Source: an uncultured Verrucomicrobiales bacterium (GTDB lineage: Bacteria; Verrucomicrobiota; Verrucomicrobiae; Limisphaerales; CANJSG01). Taken from it: a stretch of 26,055 bases of DNA. Each line of letters begins with the position of its first letter. The stretch's first letter is position 1. The notes under the pieces are model-generated. The model was not told the origin of the DNA, did not search any database, and worked only from the letters and a program-made list of their open reading frames with translations. This document shows positions 14,894 through 23,100 of this stretch, in pieces. The stretch lies in contig CAMLMI010000021.1 in NCBI GenBank assembly GCA_946480965.1, forward strand, positions 1 to 26,055, in the 5' to 3' direction. The position numbers and the translations under genes were made by a program.

Positions 14894-15577
14894 TCAACCA
14901 CCCAGCGCCATCGTCACGCCCACCAGAGCCACGCCGACCACCACCATCACCAGGCCCGTCCGCACCGGCGGCAACCCCGCGTGTTTGCCGAGCGCCCGTC
15001 CCGCCATGAAGAGCAGCGCGATGGCGACCGTGTGTGATGCCCGCAGCGCCACATGCGCGTCATTCAGCACCAGAAACGGCACCACCACGGGAAAGGTCGA
15101 GAGGAAGACGAGGAAGAACACGCCGACCGCGCCGCGAAAATCGTCCAGCCTCCAGCCCGTTCTCTGCGGCGGTTCCGGTTCCAAACGGATGCGCCGATGG
15201 ATGGCGTCCAGTTCTTCCAGCTCGATCACCTCGGCCACGGGTTGCGGCAAGGCCGCCGCGATCAAGCTCCGCGCCTTCGACGGATCGGCCGTGGCCCGCA
15301 CCGCCCGCAACATCTCCAGCGCCTGCCCGCGCTCCGCCAGGCAGGCCATGAGGTAGAAGACCGCGTCGATCAGCCCCCACGCCAGGTTGCAGCCCAGCGC
15401 GCCCAGCAACATCGTCCGCACCTCCGCCTCGCCCGCCTCGGCCGCGTTCAGCGATCCGGTGAAGGTCAGCACCATGATCAGGCCGAACAGCACCTCCGCG
15501 ATGCGTTCGTTCGGCTCCAGCACCCGCTTGGCCGGACGATGCGGCGCAACGACCCGGACGGGTGGCGGCGGATTCAT
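14894..15577 (-). CDS. VIT1/CCC1-like small integral membrane protein
   Basis: A 227-residue membrane protein. Predicted membrane segments lie at about 26-43 (IAEVLFGLIMVLTFTGSL), 55-80, 148-171, 182-195 and 206-225. A charged loop at about 84-145 contains an IELEELDAIHRRI helix between the second and third segments. This topology and the first segment recall VIT1/CCC1-type iron or manganese transporters, which are thought to export divalent metal ions or move them into compartments. The match is by general pattern, and I could not identify metal-binding residues with certainty. The ATG at 15577 is 17 bases after the valS stop, so the gene is probably expressed with valS; the link may be only positional. 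The frame extends further upstream into valS but without plausible protein. Confidence 0.6.
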   Translation of the reverse strand: MNPPPPVRVVAPHRPAKRVLEPNERIAEVLFGLIMVLTFTGSLNAAEAGEAEVRTMLLGALGCNLAWGLIDAVFYLMACLAERGQALEMLRAVRATADPSKARSLIAAALPQPVAEVIELEELDAIHRRIRLEPEPPQRTGWRLDDFRGAVGVFFLVFLSTFPVVVPFLVLNDAHVALRASHTVAIALLFMAGRALGKHAGLPPVRTGLVMVVVGVALVGVTMALGG

Positions 15578-15594
15578 GGGGCAACCCGAACCGG

Positions 15595-18477
15595 CTACTG
15601 CGGCAGGTTCGCCAGCGAGGTTTCCACCTGCGCCTTCTTCGCCTGCCAATCGACGAGACGCTGCTTGTGCTCGTCCAACACCTTGGCCGGAACCTTGGCG
15701 GCGAAGTTGGGGTTCCCCAGCTTCTCCTCCACCTTGGCGATCTCCGCCACGATCTTCTCCAGTTCCTTCGTCAGCCGCACCCGCTCGGCGTCGAAGTCGA
15801 TCAACCCGGTCAATGGCAGGAACAGTTCGCCCAGCCCGTTGGCCCGCATTGGCGTGCCCTTCTCCGGCGTCCACGCGGCATCCACCACGTCGAGCGACTC
15901 GGCGTTGAGCAGGATGCGGATCGTCTCCGCTTCGGCCGCGGCCAGTTCACCAGAGGGACGCAGCACGAACTTCACCCGCTTGGCCGGATCGATCCCGCCG
16001 TCGCGCTTGAGCGTGCGGCCGAGGACCACGAGGTCGTATTTAGCCTGGGCGACCTTGTCGGCCGCGTCGTCGAGCTGAAAGTAGGCCTTCTCCTCGTCGG
16101 TGAAGGGCTTCGGCCAGGTGGCGAACATGATGGTCTTGCCGCCCTGGTTCTCGGGCATGTCCTTGGAGAATCCCATGCCGTGCCACAGCTCCTCGGTGAT
16201 GAAGGGCAGGAACGGATGGAACAGCCGCAACTGGTGGCCGAGGACGAAGTCGATCACCGCGAGCTTGTTGGTCTTAAGCTTCTCGTCCGTGCCGTAGAAC
16301 GCGGCCTTGGAAGCCTCCACATACCAGTCGCAATACTCGCTCCAGAAGAAGCGATAGAGCGTGGCCGTGGCGTCGCTGAACTTGTAGTCGGCGAAGGCCT
16401 GCGTGACTTCGCGGATGGCCTGGTCGAGACGGAGCAGGATCCACTTGTCGTCCGAAGTGAGCAGCAACGGGTTGATCTCCGACTCGGTCGCGCCGCCCTG
16501 CATCTGGCGAAAGCGGCAGGCGTTCCAGAGCTTGTTGCAGAAGTTGCGACCGAGTTCGACGGTCTGTTCGTCGAAGAGCACGTCCTGGCCGAGCGGCGCG
16601 GCGCGCATCACGCCGAAGCGCAAGGCGTCGGCGCCATACTTGGCGATGAGGTCGAGCGGGTCGGGCGAGTTGCCGAGCGACTTCGACATCTTGCGGCCCT
16701 GTTTGTCGCGGATGATGCCGGTGAAATAGACGTTCCGGAACGGCAGGTCGCCCATCCACTCGTAGCCGGCCATGATCATGCGGGCGACCCAGAAGAAGAT
16801 GATGTCCGGCCCGGTGACGAGGTCGGTCGTGGGGTAAAAGGCGCGGAGTGTTGGGTTGTTGGAGTCTTGGAGTTTGTCGCCGGTCCAGCCCATCGTGGCG
16901 AACGGCCAGAGCCAAGAGCTGAACCAGGTGTCGAGGACGTCGGGGTCTTGGGTGAAGCCGAGATTCTTTTCCAAAAGGCCAATCTGCCTAGAATCAAAGT
17001 CACCACAGAGCGTGATCCTAAAACGGCCAACTACCTCCTCAGAAACTTCTCCGTCCCGTTCAAGAAGGTCTTCGCCGGTCCACTCTTTTCGAGTTTCGAG
17101 GTTTGTTGTTCTGACGGTTGCCAAGTCAAAGCCCTCAACTTCGAGAGCATTGAGCTCAGCGCATGCTTCTCGGAAATAGTTGCTTTCCTTCGTCCACACC
17201 GGAATCCGGTGCCCCCACCAGAGCTGGCGGCTGATGCACCAGTCCTGGATGCCGCCCATCCAGTGGTCATACACCTTGGCCCAACGGTCCGGGAAAAACT
17301 TCATCTCGCCCGTCGCCACGCACTTCGTGGACGCCTTCACGCTGGGATACTTTAGGAACCATTGTTCGCTCAGGCGCGGCTCGATGGGCACGTCGGCGCG
17401 TTCGCTGAAGCCCACGTTGTTCGTGTAGGGCTCGGCTTTGTCCAACGAGCCGACGGCTTCCATCAGTTCCGCCGCCTTCTTGCGCGCGACGAATCGGTCC
17501 AGCCCGGCCAGATCGGCGCCGGCTTCGGCCGTCATTTTGCCGTCGGGCGTGAGGATATCGATGACCGGCAGCTTGTGCCGCAGACCGATCTCGAAGTCCG
17601 CCTTGTCATGCGCGGGCGTGACCTTCAGCACGCCGGTGCCGAAGTCGAACGTCACGTGGTCATCCGCGATGATCGGGATGATCCGCTGTTCCTTCGGCAC
17701 ATCCAGCGGCAGCGCGCGATAGACGTGCTTGCCGACGAGATGCGTGTAGCGCGGGTCCTTGGGATTCACCGCCACGGCGGTGTCGGCCGGGATGGTTTCC
17801 GGACGCGTGGTGGCGATGGTCAGGAACGTGCCGGGCGCTTCCACCACCTCCACGCGGAAGTGATACATGAAGCCCTTCTGCTCCTTCATCACCACTTCCT
17901 CGTCGGACAGCGCGGTAAGCGAGGCGGGGCACCAGTTGACCATGCGCTTGCCGCGGTAGATCAGGCCCTTCTTGTAGAGATCGACGAACACCTTCTGGAC
18001 GCAGCGGGAATACTCCGGGTCCATGGTGAAGCGGGTGCGGGTCCAGTCGCAGGAGGCGCCGAGCGCGCGAAGCTGCTTGAGGATGATGCCGCCGTATTTC
18101 TCCTTCCACTCCCAGATCTTCGCGACGAGCGCCTCGCGACCGAGGTCGTCGCGGTGCTTGATCTCGCCGGCTTTCTTCAGGGTCTTCTCGACGACGTTCT
18201 GCGTAGCGATGCCGGCGTGGTCGGTGCCGGGCAGCCAGAGGACTTCCTTGCCGTCCATGCGCGCCTTGCGGGCGAGGATGTCCTGGATGGTGTTGTTGAG
18301 GACGTGGCCGAGGGTGAGGACGCCGGTGACGTTGGGCGGCGGGATGACGATGGAATACGCCGGGCGCGTGGCGGAAACGCGGGCGGGATCGGCGGTGAAG
18401 CAGCCGTTCTGGTCCCAGAACGCATACCACTTCTCTTCGACGGACTGCGGCTCGTAGGCCTTGGGGATCTCGGTCAT
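15595..18477 (-). CDS. valS: Valyl-tRNA synthetase
   Basis: ValRS joins valine to its tRNA and edits mischarged threonine. The 960 residues carry all parts: the catalytic Rossmann start PPPNVTGVLTLGHVLNN (47-62), the CP1 editing domain with TTRPETIPADTAVAVNP and GTGVLKVTPAHDKADF, the DVLDTWFSSWLWPF block, KMSKS (about 592-598, RKMSKSLGN), the anticodon domain, and a C-terminal coiled coil (about 890-960). Two oddities stand out. The first histidine of the HIGH-type motif is threonine (T55-L-G-H58). Between HRIPVWT and DPDVLDTWFSS there are about 75 residues, longer than I expect, coded by DNA near 50% GC (about 16965-17200) against more than 60% around it. The ATG at 18477 lies 12 bases after a TAGGCT box. 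A membrane-protein gene follows. Confidence 0.97.
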   Translation of the reverse strand: MTEIPKAYEPQSVEEKWYAFWDQNGCFTADPARVSATRPAYSIVIPPPNVTGVLTLGHVLNNTIQDILARKARMDGKEVLWLPGTDHAGIATQNVVEKTLKKAGEIKHRDDLGREALVAKIWEWKEKYGGIILKQLRALGASCDWTRTRFTMDPEYSRCVQKVFVDLYKKGLIYRGKRMVNWCPASLTALSDEEVVMKEQKGFMYHFRVEVVEAPGTFLTIATTRPETIPADTAVAVNPKDPRYTHLVGKHVYRALPLDVPKEQRIIPIIADDHVTFDFGTGVLKVTPAHDKADFEIGLRHKLPVIDILTPDGKMTAEAGADLAGLDRFVARKKAAELMEAVGSLDKAEPYTNNVGFSERADVPIEPRLSEQWFLKYPSVKASTKCVATGEMKFFPDRWAKVYDHWMGGIQDWCISRQLWWGHRIPVWTKESNYFREACAELNALEVEGFDLATVRTTNLETRKEWTGEDLLERDGEVSEEVVGRFRITLCGDFDSRQIGLLEKNLGFTQDPDVLDTWFSSWLWPFATMGWTGDKLQDSNNPTLRAFYPTTDLVTGPDIIFFWVARMIMAGYEWMGDLPFRNVYFTGIIRDKQGRKMSKSLGNSPDPLDLIAKYGADALRFGVMRAAPLGQDVLFDEQTVELGRNFCNKLWNACRFRQMQGGATESEINPLLLTSDDKWILLRLDQAIREVTQAFADYKFSDATATLYRFFWSEYCDWYVEASKAAFYGTDEKLKTNKLAVIDFVLGHQLRLFHPFLPFITEELWHGMGFSKDMPENQGGKTIMFATWPKPFTDEEKAYFQLDDAADKVAQAKYDLVVLGRTLKRDGGIDPAKRVKFVLRPSGELAAAEAETIRILLNAESLDVVDAAWTPEKGTPMRANGLGELFLPLTGLIDFDAERVRLTKELEKIVAEIAKVEEKLGNPNFAAKVPAKVLDEHKQRLVDWQAKKAQVETSLANLPQ

Positions 18478-18489
18478 GTCAGTCCGGCG

Positions 18490-18519
18490 AGCCTAGACGA
18501 GCGGCGGGAAACTCCGCAA
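18490..18519 (-). promoter_or_regulatory. Candidate valS promoter, TTGCGG-18-TAGGCT
   Basis: On the minus strand TTGCGG (18519-18514) precedes TAGGCT (18495-18490) by 18 bases. The -10 ends 12 bases before the valS ATG, leaving a leader of only about 5 bases and no visible ribosome-binding site. Confidence 0.55.
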
Positions 18520-18562
18520 CAGGCGGGACCGGCTCCGTGGCTCGGCTCAACCGAATCGGGGG

Positions 18563-18591
18563 TTGAAAGGCCGAAAACCCCTCCCTAGGCT
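18563..18591 (+). promoter_or_regulatory. Candidate promoter TTGAAA-17-TAGGCT for the small membrane-protein pair
   Basis: TTGAAA (18563-18568) and TAGGCT (18586-18591) are 17 bases apart, the cleanest promoter in the window. It is divergent from the valS promoter, whose -35 is 44 bases away. The -10 is 26 bases from the preferred ATG at 18618 and 11 bases from the ATG at 18603. Confidence 0.65.
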
Positions 18592-18617
18592 CCGCCGCAC
18601 GTATGAAAGGAAACACG

Positions 18618-18878
18618 ATGGGAACCGCGCTCCTGGGACTGGCCCTCGCCAGCGCCGTGGCCACGGCCGTGATGAGCCTGATGACCATCTCGGCCCTGAA
18701 CCGTCGGCAGGCCATGCAGAACGAATCGAAACGGGTGCAAGAGTTCCGCCAGAGAACCGTCTCTCTCGTGCACGACTCCATGCTCTACAGCCGGCAGAAC
18801 CCCGCCATCCTTCCGATCCTCAAGGAAGCCGGATTCGAGCCGCGCCCCGAGGTCATCGAACAACTCAACCGCAAATAG
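18618..18878 (+). CDS. Small single-pass membrane protein A, unknown function
   Basis: An 86-residue protein. One N-terminal membrane helix (GTALLGLALASAVATAVMSLMTI) precedes a charged, mostly helical tail (RRQAMQNESKRVQEFRQRT) that ends with NPAILPILKEAGFEPRPEVIEQL. I do not recognise the family. Two in-frame ATGs exist. The one at 18618 has AGGA at a 6-base spacing, whereas the one at 18603 has no ribosome-binding site and would add five residues, so I prefer 18618. The next gene starts 3 bases after the stop, so the two are co-translated. The tail resembles that of the next protein in layout (see 18882). It could be a small envelope or inner-membrane scaffold; no function is inferred. Confidence 0.75.
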   Translation: MGTALLGLALASAVATAVMSLMTISALNRRQAMQNESKRVQEFRQRTVSLVHDSMLYSRQNPAILPILKEAGFEPRPEVIEQLNRK

Positions 18879-18881
18879 CCC

Positions 18882-19241
18882 ATGACATCCCCCAGCGAAT
18901 CTTCCGGTTCCCCCGCATCGTCGGCGGTCATGGCCGAAGTGCAGTCCCTGCGCCTGCTCCTGAGCGGGCTCCTGGCCGCCGTGCTCGTGGCCTCCCTTGG
19001 TGCGAACATGCTCCTCTACAAGGAATTGCGGGCCATCCAGCGCGCCAACGCGGAACTGTCGGAGGAGTTTGCCCTCAATCTGAAGGCCTTCGACGAGACC
19101 GAGGCCAAGCGCATCGGAAACATGGTCAACAAGCTCAAGGTCTTCGCCAAGACCGACCCCGAGTTCGCCAAGGTCCTCGCCAAATACCTCCAGCCGACGG
19201 ATGCGCCCGCTCCGACGGTGGCTCCGGCTCCGTCCAAGTAG
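18882..19241 (+). CDS. Small single-pass membrane protein B, unknown function
   Basis: A 119-residue protein. A Ser/Pro-rich N-terminus (residues 1-15) leads to one membrane helix (LRLLLSGLLAAVLVASLGANMLLY, about 23-46). A coiled-coil-prone helix follows (KELRAIQRANAELSEEFALNLKAF), then IGNMVNKLKVFAKTDPEFAKVLAKYLQ and a Pro/Ala-rich end. Its order of membrane helix, charged helix and a final segment with a D/N-P turn followed by a short amphipathic helix mirrors the preceding 86-residue protein, which suggests an old tandem duplication. I do not recognise the family. Start ATG 18882 is 3 bases after the upstream stop; an intrinsic terminator at 19275 closes the pair. Confidence 0.78.
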   Translation: MTSPSESSGSPASSAVMAEVQSLRLLLSGLLAAVLVASLGANMLLYKELRAIQRANAELSEEFALNLKAFDETEAKRIGNMVNKLKVFAKTDPEFAKVLAKYLQPTDAPAPTVAPAPSK

Positions 19242-19274
19242 CCCGCCCACGCAGGCTTCTTTGCCCTTCTGCCA

Positions 19275-19308
19275 AGCCCCGCGATGGACATTCCCTGCGG
19301 GGCTTTTT
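19275..19308 (+). terminator. Intrinsic terminator after the small membrane-protein pair
   Basis: AGCCCCGC (19275-19282) pairs perfectly with GCGGGGCT (19297-19304) around a 14-base loop and runs into a T-tract. It is 33 bases after the stop at 19241 and just before the end of the convergent gene at 19324. Confidence 0.85.
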
Positions 19309-19323
19309 CATGCCCAGGTGCGG

Positions 19324-20091
19324 TCAATCTCCGGCATCGGCGGCGGACTCCGCGACGTTTTCCAGCTTGGCCAGCGCCAGCAAGGCGCGGCGCGGATTCT
19401 CCGGCGAGGCCACATCGCCTTCCCGAACGACGGTCCGCTGCGCGGCATTGACCAGCGCGGCGCGGATCGTCGCCAGGTCCGACGGAGCCAAGGCGACGGA
19501 AACAGCCTCTTCCTGCTCGATGCGCATCGCCTTGCGGGCCAGCTCCAACAGCACCGCGCACGGCTCCAGGCAGGGAATCGAGGACTTTTCTCCGGCGGCA
19601 TCCGAATCGCTCCCGGGCACCGTCCAGAGGCGGCGTTTGAGGCACAGATGCGCCGCGCAGCAGGCATGGGCGACGCGGGCCGCCTGTTCGTCGGACAGCA
19701 TCGCCGCGATGCGATACATGCCGGTCTGCCGCCCGACGAACTCCCGATAACCGGTCGGCAAGCCACGCCCTGTGCGCACCGCGTGCCAATCCGCCAAGGC
19801 TCCCGGATAGATCGCCTCCACCGCTTCGGCCAGTTCAGCCGCGTTCGCCACCGGCGTCGTCCAGCCCCGGCGCAGATTGGGCGAGGATTTCAGCGGGCGA
19901 AACGCTCCCGTGGCGGTGGTCTGCACCCAGGATCGCAGCTTGGAAAGCGGCAGGAATTCCAGCCCGGTCGCATCCTCGTCGAGGACATGCCGCAGCTCAA
20001 AGCCCGCTCCAGAAGGACGGATCAGGAGCTGGCCAAAGATCGGCCGGCTCCGGATGTGGTCCGACAACGCGGCGGCTACGGGATTGCTCAT
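19324..20091 (-). CDS. Cysteine-rich protein resembling the Fe-S domain of DR2241
   Basis: A 255-residue soluble protein. Residues about 90-185 carry a pattern I associate with the C-terminal iron-sulfur domain of Deinococcus DR2241: AIYPGALADWHAVRTGRGLP, FVGRQTGMYRIAAML, then HACCAAHLCLKRRLW and IPCLEPCAVLLELARKAMR. C144/C145, C150, C174 and C178 could hold a [4Fe-4S] cluster. In DR2241 this domain is joined to a CbiX-type (sirohydrochlorin chelatase-like) domain; none is present here. The N-terminal 85 residues (HIRSRPIFGQLLIRPSGAGFELRH) look like a small beta domain. The start ATG at 20091 is chosen over the GTG at 20100; both lie just after a TAGGTT box. It is transcribed alone. The function is unknown; redox or tetrapyrrole chemistry would be a guess. 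Confidence 0.65.
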   Translation of the reverse strand: MSNPVAAALSDHIRSRPIFGQLLIRPSGAGFELRHVLDEDATGLEFLPLSKLRSWVQTTATGAFRPLKSSPNLRRGWTTPVANAAELAEAVEAIYPGALADWHAVRTGRGLPTGYREFVGRQTGMYRIAAMLSDEQAARVAHACCAAHLCLKRRLWTVPGSDSDAAGEKSSIPCLEPCAVLLELARKAMRIEQEEAVSVALAPSDLATIRAALVNAAQRTVVREGDVASPENPRRALLALAKLENVAESAADAGD

Positions 20092-20106
20092 GGCAGGCAC
20101 GGCGCG

Positions 20107-20135
20107 AACCTATCCACGCCGGGCCGAATGCAAAA
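20107..20135 (-). promoter_or_regulatory. Candidate promoter TTTTGC-17-TAGGTT for the DR2241-like gene
   Basis: TAGGTT (minus strand, 20112-20107) ends 15 bases before the ATG at 20091. TTTTGC at 20135-20130 is a weak -35 at a 17-base spacing. It lies in the T-rich tail of the terminator of the preceding gene, so terminator and promoter overlap. Confidence 0.4.
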
Positions 20136-20167
20136 CGAAAAGCCGCGCACCGTTTCCGGTGCGCGGC
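20131..20167 (-). terminator. Intrinsic terminator of the giant modular protein gene
   Basis: A perfect 11-base stem, GCCGCGCACCG (minus strand) with a GAAA loop, is followed by TTTTCGTTTT. It lies 25 bases after the stop at 20192 and just before the promoter of the next gene on the same strand. Confidence 0.93.
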
Positions 20168-20191
20168 CGCGACACACAACCGACAACTTTC

Positions 20192-23100
20192 TCAGGGATG
20201 CTGGAGCCGGAAGAACGCCGGTTCGCCTGAAACGGGCAGGACCACCTCGACCACCCCGGCATTCGTCGCGCTGCCGACGGACAGGTTGGTCCAAGGAGAA
20301 CCCAAGGCTCCGCTTTGCAGATGGAACCCCTCGGCCCAAGCCGGCCAAGAGAGTTTGACGGAAGCCTCTCCAACCCTGCTAACGAGCAGCGTCGGCGCGG
20401 GGTTCACCGCCACCGCCGCCGCCACGGGCACCGCAGGAAGCTCGTTCGCCAAGGCGTCGGAAACTCCGATGGTCGAGGGAACCGATCCAAAGGTGATCTG
20501 GTAGCTGCCAGGTTCGCTGGTCTTTGTCCGAAGCGTGACACGTGCGATCTCGGCGGAACCCGTTGCGAAGGTCTGGCCCGTGCTCAAGGCCACGGCCACG
20601 CCGAGTCGGCCGGAAGCCGCCTGGTTCGCATTGATCTGAATCGACCCGTTGTTGGGCACAGCGGAACCCTTCACCGTGCCGACATAGTCGAAGGCGGCCG
20701 GGTCGAAGTTCAGGCTGAATCCAACCGCGTTTTCATTGCCTTGGGCATCCAGTAGGATCGGCACCACCAGATTCAGCCCTTGCACGGCCGAATTGGCCAT
20801 GGCCTTCAACACACGGGTATTGGCCGGAGAAGCCGAGCTGCGCCCGGAAACCGGTGCGCTGGTCTGAGTCACGATCGAGGTTGGCCCTCCCACGGCCGTC
20901 ATCGGGTCGATGCCCACCGCGTAGCGGCCGGCCTGCACCCAATCCGTGACCTTGAACTGGCCGTCGCCCCGCGTTGCTCTGGGGGCGGAATCGATCCGCT
21001 GGAACTCGGCGGCCGAAGATGGCTGGTCCAAGCCGACGACAAAGCGACCTGTCTGCACCCAATCGTTGACTTCCATCGTCCGGTTGCCCTGCGACCGAGG
21101 ATATACATCCGATTCCAAGGGAGTGGCCTGAAGGGTAATGGTGACGAGCGAACTGAACGACGACTGCAAGGTATTCGCATTGACCCCGACCACCCGCTTA
21201 ACGACCGGCTGATCCGTGAACCGGAGCTGAGTGATCGATGACGCCTGCGTCACGATCGGCGCGTAAAACTCCACCCGAACCACTTCCTGCGTGCCCGTTG
21301 CCAAGGTTGCTTGAGGTGGCAGGGCAAAAGCGATTCCGACGGAGCCCGAGTTGGTAGCGGTATCGTTGACCAACACGACACCGTCCCCTGCCCCTGATCC
21401 ACCTTCCACGCCCAAAAACTGCAAGCGCGCCCTGTCGTAGCTCAGGCTGAAGCTGATCGAGTTTTCGTTCCCATTGGCCCGCACCAATACCGGCAACGAG
21501 ACGATGTTACCGGAGACGGCGATCTGACTGGGAATCGAGACATGGGTAGGCGGGAAGATCACGGACAACCGAGCCACCGCACTGGTCGCCGTTCCGACGG
21601 AATTGGCGACGACTACCGAGTAGTCTCCCGCCGCTGCCGACCCTACATTGGTCAGGACCAAGGAGGCGTTGGTCCCGTCAGCAACGAGGTTGGTGCGATT
21701 GAAGAACCACTGGTAGGCCAAAGGCTTGGCCCCGCCTGCCGACACCGAAAAGGTGGTGTTCGCCCCCACCATAACGGTCCTGTTGACCGGCTGGGCCATG
21801 ATGTAGGGCGGTAGAACCACTACGGCGACCGTTGCGTTGCTGCTGGTGATGGAACCCAATCCGTTCGTGACGACGACGGAGTAGTCACCGGCATCCGTCA
21901 ACTGGACATCGGGGATGACCAGCGAGGCAGACGTTGCTCCGGCGATGTTGGTGCCATTAAGCCGCCACTGGTAGCCAAGCAAGGGAGTGCCCGCCGCAAC
22001 CACCCCTAGGGACACGGTGTTGCCCAATTCATTGGTCGATCCTACCGGCTGGACTACGATGATTGGAGGAGTCGGCGTCGTGCATTTGCCCGAACCGCTC
22101 GCGGTGACGATAGATTGGATCTCCGCCTGGCTCAACGCCCTGGCGTAGAGGCTGACCTCATCCATTTGTCCACCGTTGAAGACCCAGCCCTCCTTGTTAA
22201 CCGCAGTGATCCGCTTGCCGATCCAGAACGGAAGATCCGTCTCCACTCGGACGTCGCCCATCTGCAAAGAGGCCGCCAATTGACCATTGAGGTAGAGGTT
22301 GGCCATCCCGGAAATCCGGTCGTAGGTGAGGGCCACGTGCTGGAAGACGCCCGCTTGCAGGTTGCCGCCGTAGAGCTCGTGCGACCCGCCGTTCGTGTCG
22401 ATCAGATTGGCGTAAACCCCATACGGATTGCCGATCCAAAGGTGCGCCCCAAGCTTCGATGGCGACCCCCACTCCAAGACCGGCTGCCATTCAGGCAAAG
22501 CATTGGGCTTGATCCAGAGTTCGGCGGTGAAACCCGGCTGTCCGCCCAGATCAAGCGCCGGAGAAGGCGACACCGCGACAAAGTCGTCGGTCCCGTCGAA
22601 AACAAAACCCGTCCCCACCTTGCCGGCTGCGAACCCGATGCCGTTGGTGATGTTCGCGGTGTTTCCGCCGACCAGGTCTTCGCCATTTCCGTCGGCCCTC
22701 CACCAAGCGACAATCCCGGAGGCCGGAGGGATGCATTGTGGCACAAAAACCTGCACCAGCGCGTTGCTGCTGGTGGCGGAGCCGACTGTGTTGGTCACGA
22801 CCACGGAGTAGGCGCCGGAATCCGCCACTGTGACATTTGCAATCGTCAACGTGGGACCGGTGGCTCCGACAAGATTCGTGCCGTTGATCTGCCATTGGTA
22901 GGAAAGCGTGGGACTACCCGCCGCAAGCACGTCTAGCTCAAGCGTGGTTCCGATCTCGTTCGTGGAACCGACTGGCTGAACCACGATCAATGGAGCCGTG
23001 GGAACCGTGCATTTGCCGGAACTGCCCGACGAAACAATCGTTTGGACTTCCGCTGCGCTCAACGCGCGAGCGTATAGGCTCACTTCGTCCATCAACCCGC

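Noticed and set aside
18618..19241. Toxin-antitoxin pair
   Set aside because: The two small genes both encode similar membrane-anchored helical proteins, with no DNA-binding antitoxin or toxin motif.
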